From: Ferruginibacter paludis
GTDB lineage: Bacteria; Bacteroidota; Bacteroidia; Chitinophagales; Chitinophagaceae
Assembly: GCF_030409685.1 (NCBI RefSeq)
Contig: NZ_JAUFQJ010000008.1
Coordinates: 434,001 to 498,000 of the forward strand
Reading direction: 5' to 3'
Length of the DNA: 64,000 bases
Shown here: positions 44,072 through 52,177 of the stretch, in pieces
Layout: every line of letters begins with the position of its first letter
How positions within the stretch are numbered: position 1 is the stretch's first letter
The notes under the pieces: model-generated
What the model saw: only the letters and a program-made list of their open reading frames with translations
The model's database searches: none
Told to the model about the DNA's origin: nothing
Translations under genes and position numbers: made by a program

Positions 44072-44383
44072 GAATTGTTTTAACATGCAATGTCTCAAAA
44101 GAACCTCACAGGAACGGTATCCTTTGTTACACAGATGGCAAGTGGCTGATTTTGTACCATCTGCGGCTGCTGGCAGACGTATTTCAGGAGAATCGGCAGT
44201 GAATGAAAACACTTGTTTTTATTTTATCCTGCAGAATTCAAACCAACTGCTAACGGCAATCGTATATTAAGATGTGCATGAAACTGGTAGGTACTAAAGC
44301 CTTAACATTTATTTATCACTACATATTATTGCTTTAGCGCCTTTCACACATCTAAAGTATAAGCTGTTTTAAAGCTTTTGATT

Positions 44384-44704
44384 ATGAAAAATATTTTTAC
44401 AACACAGGAAATATTGCTGATGACCAATACCGAATTTTCTGGCCGGGAATACTCGGACAAAAATGAGAACCAGCCATCAAAAAACAACAACCAAAATAAG
44501 CTGGCGGAAGCTTGCTGGAATGGATTAATCCCTGCCATGCTGCCGGAATTGTTTGATGACCCCTGCAGCAAACACCGCACCATGTGGCAGCTGGCCGAAT
44601 GCAATCACCTGCTATACGCACACCTGGGTGAAGATAGCGCCACGCCGGATATGGAATTTACCATTAACCCTTATGTGCTTATGGAAGAAATGAATGCCAA
44701 TTAA
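44384..44704 (+). CDS. Small protein of unknown family, paralogue of 44765-45088
   Basis: 106 residues from the ATG at 44384. It is acidic and soluble, without signal or membrane helix. It shares a clear pattern with the convergent gene at 44765: QEILL near the start, NTxF, a KN-rich linker, then L-x-x-A-C-W-N-G-L-x-P-x-x-L-P-E-x-F, a later W-x-x-x-E, and FxINPxxxM near the end. The family is unknown to me. The two genes face each other across one terminator hairpin, a product of inverted duplication. Confidence 0.75.
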   Translation: MKNIFTTQEILLMTNTEFSGREYSDKNENQPSKNNNQNKLAEACWNGLIPAMLPELFDDPCSKHRTMWQLAECNHLLYAHLGEDSATPDMEFTINPYVLMEEMNAN

Positions 44705-44724
44705 CAACGATTGGTCAAAATAGA

Positions 44725-44756
44725 AACCAGGCACCACCTTCGGGTGGGGCCTGGTT
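44725..44756. terminator. Bidirectional terminator between convergent paralogues
   Basis: AACCAGGC (from 44725) pairs with GCCTGGTT (ending at 44756); inner stem ACCACC with GGTGGG has one mismatch, closed by a TTCG tetraloop. Placed exactly between the two stops, it can serve both strands. Confidence 0.8.
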
Positions 44757-44764
44757 AACAAGTT

Positions 44765-45088
44765 TTAATTATAATTCTGCACAGGCATAAAAAGATGGGG
44801 ATCAATAGAAAAATTCCCTTCATCCATCGGATAAATCTGGCTGTAATTCAGTCCTATAAAGGCCCTGGTTTCAATAACGTCCCAAAGGCAACAATTCCGC
44901 TTCAAACCTGTCTGAAAAATTTCTGGTAAAATTTCTGGCACAAGACCGTTCCAGCAGGCCGCTTTCAGATCATCTTTGGCTGCATCCTGGTTGCTTTCAA
45001 ACGCATTTTTCTGCGCCAGCCAGTTGCGAAGTAAAAACCTGGTGTTGTGCGCCAGTAGTATTTCCTGCACGCTAGTGTTGTTTTTCAT
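44765..45088 (-). CDS. Small protein of unknown family, paralogue of 44384-44704
   Basis: 107 residues from the ATG at 45088; the frame reaches 45154, but the longer form begins with unlikely aromatic residues. It shares with its neighbour QEILL, NTRF, KN, ACWNGLVPEILPEIF, LWDVIE and FSIDPHLFM. Cys content is moderate, with a CC pair near the middle. No signal peptide. A role cannot be assigned; conservation of the ACWNGL.P..LPE core suggests a structured site. Confidence 0.75.
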   Translation of the reverse strand: MKNNTSVQEILLAHNTRFLLRNWLAQKNAFESNQDAAKDDLKAACWNGLVPEILPEIFQTGLKRNCCLWDVIETRAFIGLNYSQIYPMDEGNFSIDPHLFMPVQNYN

Positions 45089-45481
45089 TGTATTGCTTGT
45101 ATTGTTTTGGATGGATGGATAAAAAACGGGAATACAGTAAATGTAATACAGCAACCGGGTGAAAATTATAGTGAAATTATCTGTTACGTTATAGGAAATT
45201 TTCTACACTGATGATTCATTAGCCAATTGAAATCTTTAAAAAATAAAATCCGGCCATTTTTCGTTTATAAATTCGCCATTGCTATTTTTATTTTGCAATA
45301 ATTGTCCACCTTTTACAGGTTGATCACAGTTTTGTATTTATTCCCGGAAAGTTGATAAGCTGAAGTGTTGGCAGCGACCTTACCGCGGATTTGACAGCAC
45401 AAAAAATAGCTGGTATATTTAGCTTAAATTACAACCTACAACTTACCCCGATTGAACGTTTCACATCCAAATGCCGGAATC
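45089..45481. other. Divergent intergenic region with kinase promoter
   Basis: 393 bases between the small paralogue and the propeller kinase. It carries the promoter at 45390-45421 and otherwise AT-rich sequence without coding character. Confidence 0.5.
45390..45421 (+). promoter_or_regulatory. Bacteroidota-type promoter of the propeller kinase
   Basis: TTTG at 45390-45393 and TATATTTA at 45414-45421 (seven of eight consensus positions) with a 20-base spacer. Transcription would start near 45428, about 54 bases before the ATG at 45482. Confidence 0.5.
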
Positions 45482-48400
45482 ATGATTAAACTGCAGGTTA
45501 TACTCTGCGCTGTTTTCCAGGTTTGTTGTTTACTCATGCATGCTCAAAATCAACCGATTCATTTTGATCACCTGGGAACCGACGCTGGTCTTTCACACAG
45601 CAATGCTTTATGTATCACACAGGACAGGCAGGGCTTTATGTGGTTTGGAACCTGGGAAGGGTTGAATAAATACGACGGCTATACGTTTAAAGTGTACAAG
45701 AATGATCCGCTGAATAATAACAGCATTTCCGACAATTTTATCTCAGACTTTGCAAAAAGTAAAAACGGCGATTTATGGATTGGCACCGGTAACGGCTTTT
45801 GCCGGTACAATAGCAGCAGCGAACAATTTACCCGGTACCAGCATAATGCTGCAAATAAAAACAGCCCGGGTGGCATCGGTGTAAATACTTTGCTGGAAGA
45901 TCATTTGGGGAAAGTATGGATTGGCTATGATGCAGGTTTAGATTTGTTTGATCCTGTAAAAAATACCTTTGAACACTTTACCCATGACCCAAACGATGCT
46001 GGCAGTATAGGTGCGCCTTATGTAAATTATGTTTTCGAAGATTCCCGGGATAATATATGGATTTGCACGTCGAATGGCGGGCTTAATTTATTTAACAGAA
46101 CAAGCAGGAAATTTACCCGCTTTACATACGATAAAAAGAATAGTCATTCCATCAGCACCAATGTGGTAACAACGATGTTTGAAGACAGCAGGCATCAGCT
46201 ATGGGTTGGAACAGATGGCGGGGGATTAAATTTGCTGGATCCTTCAACCGGCTCATTTACCCGCTTTCTGCACGATGAAAACAACACCGGCACCATCCCT
46301 TCCAATGTGGTTTCCAACATCACCGAAGACGGAGATACAAACTTGTGGATAGCCACCGGCACCGGTGGCGTTTGCATTTTCAATTATGCTAAAAAAACAT
46401 TTTTAACATATGCGCATGACAAAATTAACAGGGAAAGTATCAGCGACAATTCAATCAATGCGGTATACAGGGATACAAAAAGCAACATGTGGATCGGCAC
46501 TTTTGCCAATGGTGTTGATCTGGTTGACCGTGATAAAACCAGGTTCACCCATTTTGCACAAATGATGTCTGACAAAGGCATTAGCAATAACGAAGTGCTG
46601 GGGATATTTGAAGATTCAAAAAAGAATATCTGGATAAGCACAGATGGCGGAGGCCTCAATATTTACAATCCCGCAAACGGCAGCTTCAGCCATTTGCAGC
46701 ATATAAAAAACAACCCGCAAAGTATTTGTGGCGATAATGTGCTGAGTGCATGCGAAGACGCTGAAGGCAACATCTGGATTGGCACCTGGGCTGAAGGTGT
46801 AAGCGTATACAATCCTTTAACAAAAAAATTCAGGCATTATAAAAATGATACTGCTAACGCAGGGAGCCTGAGCAGCAACAATGCCTGGACAATCTTAAAA
46901 GACAGGAATAACCGGATTTGGATCGGCACTTCCGGGGGCGGGTTAAACCTGCTGAATGCTGATGGCAAAACCTTCACCCGTTATCAGTATGATGCTAAAA
47001 ATCCGGATTGTATATTAAATAATTTTATAGCCCACGTTTTTGAAGATAGCGATGGCGATCTGTATGTTAGCACAAATGGCGGAGGCCTGAATGTGCTAAA
47101 CAAAAAGACGGGCAAGTTTACGCATTATTTACACAGCGATACCGAGAACAGTATCAGCAACAACAATTTGAATTCTGTTTACGAAGACAGTGAAAAGAAT
47201 ATATGGATCGGCACAAAAAACGGGCTTAACAAATTCAATAAAAAAACAAAAACATTTACTGCCTATACAATAACCGATGGCCTGCCGGACAATGTAATTT
47301 TTGGTATCCTGGAAAATAACAATAAAAATCTTTGGATTAGTACCAATAAAGGTATCAGTTGCTTTAGCCCGGCCAAAGGAACTTTTAAAAACTATGATGT
47401 TTCAGATGGCCTGCAATCAAATGAATTTAAAGGCCAGGCATTTTGTAAAACCAGTTCCGGAGTGATGTATTTTGGCGGCTTTAATGGCCTTACCCAGTTT
47501 TTTCCCGACAGCATACAATCCATCCCGTTTGATCCGCCATTGGCAATTACCAGTTTCCAGGTATTCAATAAAGCAGTGGCGATTGCTGTTGATAAAAACG
47601 ACCCGTCTCCATTAAAACAAAGCATTAGCGAAACCAAATCCATAACGCTCCCCTACTCAAGCTCCGTCTTTTCTTTTGAATTTGCGTCGCTTAATTACAC
47701 AACGGGCCCAAAAAAGAGGTACGCCTATATGCTGGAAAATTTTGATAAGGACTGGAATAACGCCGGACCTTCCCGCATAGCCACTTATACCAATCTTGAT
47801 CCCGGCACTTATATTTTTAAAGTAAAAGGTTTAAATAATGAAGGTAAATGGTCGGCGAACACCGTTTCCATTCAGCTGATCATCAACCCTCCATTTTGGT
47901 TAACCTGGTGGTTTAAAATGATTACTATATTAGCATTTACCGCAGTTGTTATATTATTTTACCGCTGGCGTGTACGCACTATCAACGCTCAAAAAGAAAA
48001 TCTGCAAAAGCTGGTGAATATGCAAACAATTGAGCTTACCAGGTCGAACGAACTGGAACATAAAGCCCGGGTTGAAGCAGAAGTTGCGAGAGCAGAATCT
48101 GAAATGGCCCGGCAGGAAACCTTTGCAGCCAACGAGGCACTCCAGATTAAAAACAGGGAGCTGGAGCAATTTGCTTATGTGGCATCGCACGATCTTCAGG
48201 AACCACTAAGAACCACGGCAGGTTTTGTACAATTACTGGAGAAACAATACCAGGGAAAATTAGATGAACGGGCAGACAAATACCTCCGGTTTATTTCCGA
48301 CGCTTCCGGCAGAATGAAACAACTGATAAGCGACCTGCTGGAGTTTTCCCGTATCGGCAACAATAAAAAACTACAAATTGTCGACTGTAACATTATAGTG

Positions 48401-48838
48401 GAAAATGTGCTGGCGGATATTTCATTGATAACCCGTGAAACGGGCGCCGTCATTCAGCACGATCAATTGCCACAGCTCATTGGCTATTCTTCCGAAATGA
48501 AAGCGCTGTTTCAAAACCTTATTATAAATGGCATCAAATTCCGCCGGCCGGGTGTTTCTGCGCAAATAAAAGTATATGCAGAAAGGAAAAGCAGTCATTG
48601 GCTGTTTGCTGTTAAAGACAATGGCATCGGAATCGAACCGCAATACCAGGAAAGAATATTCGAAATATTTCAGCGGCTGCATACCCGCAGTGAATATGAG
48701 GGATCGGGCATTGGTTTATCTCACTGCAAAAAAATCATTGAGCTGCACAGAGGAAAAATATGGGTTGAATCGGCTGCTGGCGAGGGAAGCACTTTCTTCT
48801 TTACCATTCCCTTTCTGACTAAAAATGAAGGTGAATAA
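45482..48838 (+). CDS. Two-component sensor histidine kinase with 14-blade propeller sensor
   Basis: 1118 residues from the ATG at 45482, chosen because it starts the signal peptide (KLQVILCAVFQVCCLLMHAQ); a TTG at 45452 is in frame. The periplasmic part has 14 copies of the two-component-regulator propeller motif (forms of IWIGTxGGGLN), enough for two seven-bladed propellers, then a Y_Y_Y domain and one membrane helix (about residues 810-830). A coiled coil leads to HisKA (ASHDLQEPLR, His acceptor) and HATPase_c (DNGIGI, GSGIGL; N-box LIINGIKFR). Unlike typical Bacteroides hybrid systems, there is no receiver or AraC domain, so it must phosphorylate a separate regulator. It may sense an oligosaccharide. 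Confidence 0.93.
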   Translation: MIKLQVILCAVFQVCCLLMHAQNQPIHFDHLGTDAGLSHSNALCITQDRQGFMWFGTWEGLNKYDGYTFKVYKNDPLNNNSISDNFISDFAKSKNGDLWIGTGNGFCRYNSSSEQFTRYQHNAANKNSPGGIGVNTLLEDHLGKVWIGYDAGLDLFDPVKNTFEHFTHDPNDAGSIGAPYVNYVFEDSRDNIWICTSNGGLNLFNRTSRKFTRFTYDKKNSHSISTNVVTTMFEDSRHQLWVGTDGGGLNLLDPSTGSFTRFLHDENNTGTIPSNVVSNITEDGDTNLWIATGTGGVCIFNYAKKTFLTYAHDKINRESISDNSINAVYRDTKSNMWIGTFANGVDLVDRDKTRFTHFAQMMSDKGISNNEVLGIFEDSKKNIWISTDGGGLNIYNPANGSFSHLQHIKNNPQSICGDNVLSACEDAEGNIWIGTWAEGVSVYNPLTKKFRHYKNDTANAGSLSSNNAWTILKDRNNRIWIGTSGGGLNLLNADGKTFTRYQYDAKNPDCILNNFIAHVFEDSDGDLYVSTNGGGLNVLNKKTGKFTHYLHSDTENSISNNNLNSVYEDSEKNIWIGTKNGLNKFNKKTKTFTAYTITDGLPDNVIFGILENNNKNLWISTNKGISCFSPAKGTFKNYDVSDGLQSNEFKGQAFCKTSSGVMYFGGFNGLTQFFPDSIQSIPFDPPLAITSFQVFNKAVAIAVDKNDPSPLKQSISETKSITLPYSSSVFSFEFASLNYTTGPKKRYAYMLENFDKDWNNAGPSRIATYTNLDPGTYIFKVKGLNNEGKWSANTVSIQLIINPPFWLTWWFKMITILAFTAVVILFYRWRVRTINAQKENLQKLVNMQTIELTRSNELEHKARVEAEVARAESEMARQETFAANEALQIKNRELEQFAYVASHDLQEPLRTTAGFVQLLEKQYQGKLDERADKYLRFISDASGRMKQLISDLLEFSRIGNNKKLQIVDCNIIVENVLADISLITRETGAVIQHDQLPQLIGYSSEMKALFQNLIINGIKFRRPGVSAQIKVYAERKSSHWLFAVKDNGIGIEPQYQERIFEIFQRLHTRSEYEGSGIGLSHCKKIIELHRGKIWVESAAGEGSTFFFTIPFLTKNEGE

Positions 48839-48937
48839 TTTAGCCTTTTCCGAAACGATACAATAACAAGCCTCCTACCGGCTTTTCAATAATTGCCGTG
48901 AGTTTACGATGCACTTCCTTAAATAATACAAAAAGAA

Positions 48938-48962
48938 ACACCCGTTGATACAACGGGTTTAA
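48938..48962. terminator. Terminator hairpin between convergent genes
   Basis: ACCCGTTG (48940-48947) with CAACGGGT (48951-48958), 3-base loop, flanked by T-rich/A-rich sequence on both sides. It lies between the kinase gene and the DUF4242 gene. Confidence 0.7.
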
Positions 48963-48984
48963 AAATTCATGCCTGCTTTATAAA

Positions 48985-49377
48985 TTACTTTGCCGTAGCA
49001 GGACTTATAACTGAGCCAATTTCAACAATGGTATTGGCCGGAAATCCGCCTTTCATTGCATGTTCCCTTATCAGTTCTGCATTTTCGGCTTTATAGATGC
49101 AGTAGATTTTGTCGCCTGTTACATAGCTCTGCAGCCATTCAATTTTAGGCCCCATTTCTGTAAGCACAGAACAGGATTTTTGTGAGATGCCTTTTAATTG
49201 CTCCGGAGTAAGTTTTCCGGCTCCGGGAATTTCTCTTTCGATTAAATAAGTCTTCATTTCAGTTGATTTTTTAGTGGTGGAAGTTGTTGTTACATTGGTG
49301 TTTTGGGCTATGGAGGCATAGCCTGTAAATAGCAGGATGGCAATGAGCAGTGCAAACCGCCTGGTGATGAACGTCAT
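48985..49377 (-). CDS. Secreted DUF4242 (SCO4226-like) protein
   Basis: 130 residues from the ATG at 49377 (the open frame to 49452 adds no signal-like sequence). A signal peptide (ALLIAILLFTGYASIAQ) precedes a single DUF4242 domain: KTYLIEREIPGAGKLTPEQL, IEWLQSYVTGDKIYCIYKAE and ending EIGSVISP. SCO4226-type proteins are ferredoxin-like folds reported to bind nickel. The neighbouring regulator at 49524 contains the same type of domain at its N-terminus, a strong hint that the two share a ligand. Confidence 0.85.
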   Translation of the reverse strand: MTFITRRFALLIAILLFTGYASIAQNTNVTTTSTTKKSTEMKTYLIEREIPGAGKLTPEQLKGISQKSCSVLTEMGPKIEWLQSYVTGDKIYCIYKAENAELIREHAMKGGFPANTIVEIGSVISPATAK

Positions 49378-49523
49378 AGTTGTAGTTTTTAAATTGTTAG
49401 CTGATACAATAAAGATACTATTGCAACCGGGCGAATGGCTGCTACAAATCATTCAAAAAATGGTATCCGGGCTGCTACAAATCGTTCAAAAAATGATAAA
49501 ATTAGCTCGTTGAGTATAATGCC

Positions 49524-50624
49524 CTACCGGAGCAGGTCGAGGTAGGCCATGGGTAAAAGACCGTACTTATTTTTAAAACATTTGGTAAAGTAAGATGGGC
49601 TGCTGAATCCTGAATCGAATGTTATTTGTGCTATGTTAAAGTGCTTTTTCCGCATCAGGTCTTTGGCTTTTTCCAGCCGGTATTCCTTCAATAATATATT
49701 GGGTGGTAAACCGGTAAGCTGAATTGTTTTTCTATACAACTGCGATTTACTCATGGCCATTTCCCGGCTGTAATCTTCCACATCAAATTCAGCCTGTTGC
49801 CAGTTAGTTTCCAATATGCCGAACAACTGCTGCATCAGTTGTTCATCCTGCGGAGAAAGTAGTAAAAAATGATCACTCTTTATTTTGAAATGATCTTTTG
49901 CCACCAGTTCCTTAACGGCAGCAGCTACAACTACCTGCAAAGGGCCGGCAATGGCGCACATATACCCTGCAAGCTGCAAAGTATCTCCAAATAATTTATT
50001 GCTGTTTTCTACCGGCTCCCCGGCGCTGATGGCCATCCTGGCGCCACTTAATCCAGCATCATATTCCTTCATTTGTTCTTGAATAGCCAGGGCGCAGGAA
50101 ACCGCTTTTGAGGCGGATGTAAAAGAGATGATAAACCCGGCACCGCCAGATTCCACCTCCCTTCCACCGTATTGTACAAGCTGTTTCCTGGTAGTATCAT
50201 TCTGCAGGTTCAGTAGTGCACGGGCTTTATCAACGCCAAGCCTGGCCTGCAGTAAAACGGGATCACAAATTTTGATTACAAGTACCGTGCGAAACGAAGG
50301 ATCGGTAAAAACCTTCAGCCCTTCATCGGTGGTAACCGCTTCGGCGGGATCGTAAATTCTTCCCAAAAAAGACGACACTACTTCAGGACTTACTTCAATT
50401 ATTTTACTGGGTATCAGGCCATGGGCTTTCCCATGCATTTTTTCCACCGCATCTTTCGAGGGCGCTTCAATCAGGCAAAAAACATTTTCTCTTTCCTCAT
50501 CTATCCAATAGGTCATGCACTTGCATTTAAACTCTTCCTGGTGCACCATATCCAGCCGGTGAGCTTCGGCTACATTATTGGCTTTAACGCCGGGAACAAT
50601 ATGTACATCCATGTAAATCGGCAT
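49524..50624 (-). CDS. AraC-family regulator with DUF4242 and degenerate cyclase-like domains
   Basis: 366 residues in three parts. About 1-92: DUF4242 (MPIYMDVHIVPGV, CKCMTYWIDEERENVFCLIE). About 107-240: a class III nucleotidyl-cyclase-like region (FRTVLVIKICDPV, QYGGREVESGGAGFIISFTS, LSGARMAISAGEPVENSNKLFG). The two metal-binding Asp are missing: the usual FADI-type motif reads VIKIC and the GDG turn reads GAG, so catalysis is not expected. About 265-366: AraC helix-turn-helix (SKSQLYRKTIQLTG, then ITFDSGFSSPSYFTKCFKNK). It likely binds DNA in response to a ligand. The secreted DUF4242 gene follows 146 bases downstream on the same strand. Confidence 0.88.
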   Translation of the reverse strand: MPIYMDVHIVPGVKANNVAEAHRLDMVHQEEFKCKCMTYWIDEERENVFCLIEAPSKDAVEKMHGKAHGLIPSKIIEVSPEVVSSFLGRIYDPAEAVTTDEGLKVFTDPSFRTVLVIKICDPVLLQARLGVDKARALLNLQNDTTRKQLVQYGGREVESGGAGFIISFTSASKAVSCALAIQEQMKEYDAGLSGARMAISAGEPVENSNKLFGDTLQLAGYMCAIAGPLQVVVAAAVKELVAKDHFKIKSDHFLLLSPQDEQLMQQLFGILETNWQQAEFDVEDYSREMAMSKSQLYRKTIQLTGLPPNILLKEYRLEKAKDLMRKKHFNIAQITFDSGFSSPSYFTKCFKNKYGLLPMAYLDLLR

Positions 50625-50889
50625 CCCTGTTTTTTTAGCTGCAATGCAGTCCGGTGCAAAAAATTGTCACTTTAAAGCTAAGAAAAAATTATGCGATAAA
50701 TCATACAATCCGGCAAACACTGGCAAAATATTAAAACGGGTTAAAGGCACAGGTCAGTGCTTTTGCCAGTCACCCGGCAACCCTTGCAATACTATCAGCT
50801 GGTATTTTAATACCAGAACGCCCATCACAAGACAATTAAACAAGTTTTACTTTACATTCGCCTTTTGATAACATAAACAAATTCTTATT

Positions 50890-51975
50890 ATGCAAAGTCA
50901 AATAAAAGCCTTGCGCATCCTGGTAGTAGGTTGTGGCAACATGGGTGCTTCTCATGCGATGGCATATCATACAACAGATGGATTTCAAATCTGCGGATTG
51001 GTATCCAGGGGGAAATCCAAAGAGCTGCTGAACGCCAGGCTGGGCAATCAATATGCCTTGTTTGATGACATGGATACCGCCATGAAAGCAACGCAGCCTG
51101 ATGCCGTTTGCATTTCTACTTATCCTGATACACATGAAAGTTTTGCCATTAAAGCATTCGAAAGCGGTTGCCATGTGTTTATAGAAAAGCCAGTGGCTGC
51201 CTCTGTTGTGGCGGCAGAAAACGTTGTGGCCGCTGCAAATAAAGCCGGTAAAAAGTTAGTGGTAGGTTATATCCTGCGGCATCATCCTTCGTGGGAGCGC
51301 TTTATTGAATTAACCAGGCAATTGGGCAAACCACTTGTAATGCGCATGAACCTGAACCAGCAAAGCGATGGCGCCATGTGGACACTGCACCGCAACCTCA
51401 TGAACAGCCTGAGCCCGATTGTAGACTGTGGTGTACACTATATCGACGTGATGTGCCAGATGACGAGAAGCAAACCTGTTGCCGTACATGCCATCGGTGC
51501 AAGACTTACCGAAGCCATCCCTGCAGGTAATTATAATTACGGTCAGCTGCAAATAAAATTTGAAGATGGTTCCGTTGGCTGGTACGAAGCGGGCTGGGGA
51601 CCAATGATCAGCGAGACGGCCTTTTTCGTAAAGGATGTCTTTGGTCCAAAAGGCTCAGTATCCATCGTGGCCAAAGAAGCAGGCGGTACAGGCAAATCTT
51701 CGTCGATTGAAGCACACACCAAAACAGAGTCGTTGCGTTTTCATCATGCAGACCTGGATCAAAATGAAAAATTTCTGAAACCGGATGAATGGATCAACCT
51801 GGAAGATGAGCCCGATCACCAGGAACTTTGCAACCGGGAGCAACGTTATTTTTTAAAAGCCATTTTGGAAAATACCGACCTCAGCGCTCATGCCGAAGAT
51901 GCAGTGAACAGTTTACGGATTGCTTTTGCGTGTGATGAATCGATCAGGACGGGACAGGTTGTATCGTTACTTTAA
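50890..51975 (+). CDS. Gfo/Idh/MocA-family NAD(P)-dependent oxidoreductase
   Basis: 361 residues. The N-terminal Rossmann domain has VVGCGNMGASHA and the cofactor-binding EKPVAAS with conserved EKP; the C-terminal alpha/beta domain includes the active-site region VDCGVHYIDVM with catalytic His. Such enzymes oxidise sugars or inositols, often with Zn-free hydride transfer. A short stretch near the C-terminal domain (around 51575-51650) has a degraded relative at 56985-57057. The gene is monocistronic and convergent with nothing nearby. Confidence 0.92.
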   Translation: MQSQIKALRILVVGCGNMGASHAMAYHTTDGFQICGLVSRGKSKELLNARLGNQYALFDDMDTAMKATQPDAVCISTYPDTHESFAIKAFESGCHVFIEKPVAASVVAAENVVAAANKAGKKLVVGYILRHHPSWERFIELTRQLGKPLVMRMNLNQQSDGAMWTLHRNLMNSLSPIVDCGVHYIDVMCQMTRSKPVAVHAIGARLTEAIPAGNYNYGQLQIKFEDGSVGWYEAGWGPMISETAFFVKDVFGPKGSVSIVAKEAGGTGKSSSIEAHTKTESLRFHHADLDQNEKFLKPDEWINLEDEPDHQELCNREQRYFLKAILENTDLSAHAEDAVNSLRIAFACDESIRTGQVVSLL

Positions 51976-52012
51976 AAATTGCTATTGTATTATTGAATGC
52001 AAAATTTAATTC

Positions 52013-52053
52013 GCTGGTACAAATTTTTATAAAAAAATTTTGTACCGGCTTTT
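52013..52053 (+). terminator. Intrinsic terminator downstream of the Gfo/Idh/MocA gene
   Basis: GCTGGTAC (52013-52020) pairs with GTACCGGC (52042-52049), extended by a T-run and A-run in the centre, followed by TTTTC. There is one bulge and one G-U pair. It sits 38 bases after the stop codon. Confidence 0.5.
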
Positions 52054-52177
52054 CAATTATACCCCGCGTGACGAGAGAATATTTCTTGAAAGTTTGCATT
52101 TTCACAAGAAAAAAGTATTTACAAAACCTGTTATCAAAATATTGGCTACTTTTCGTTAAAATTATAAACCAACCAGT

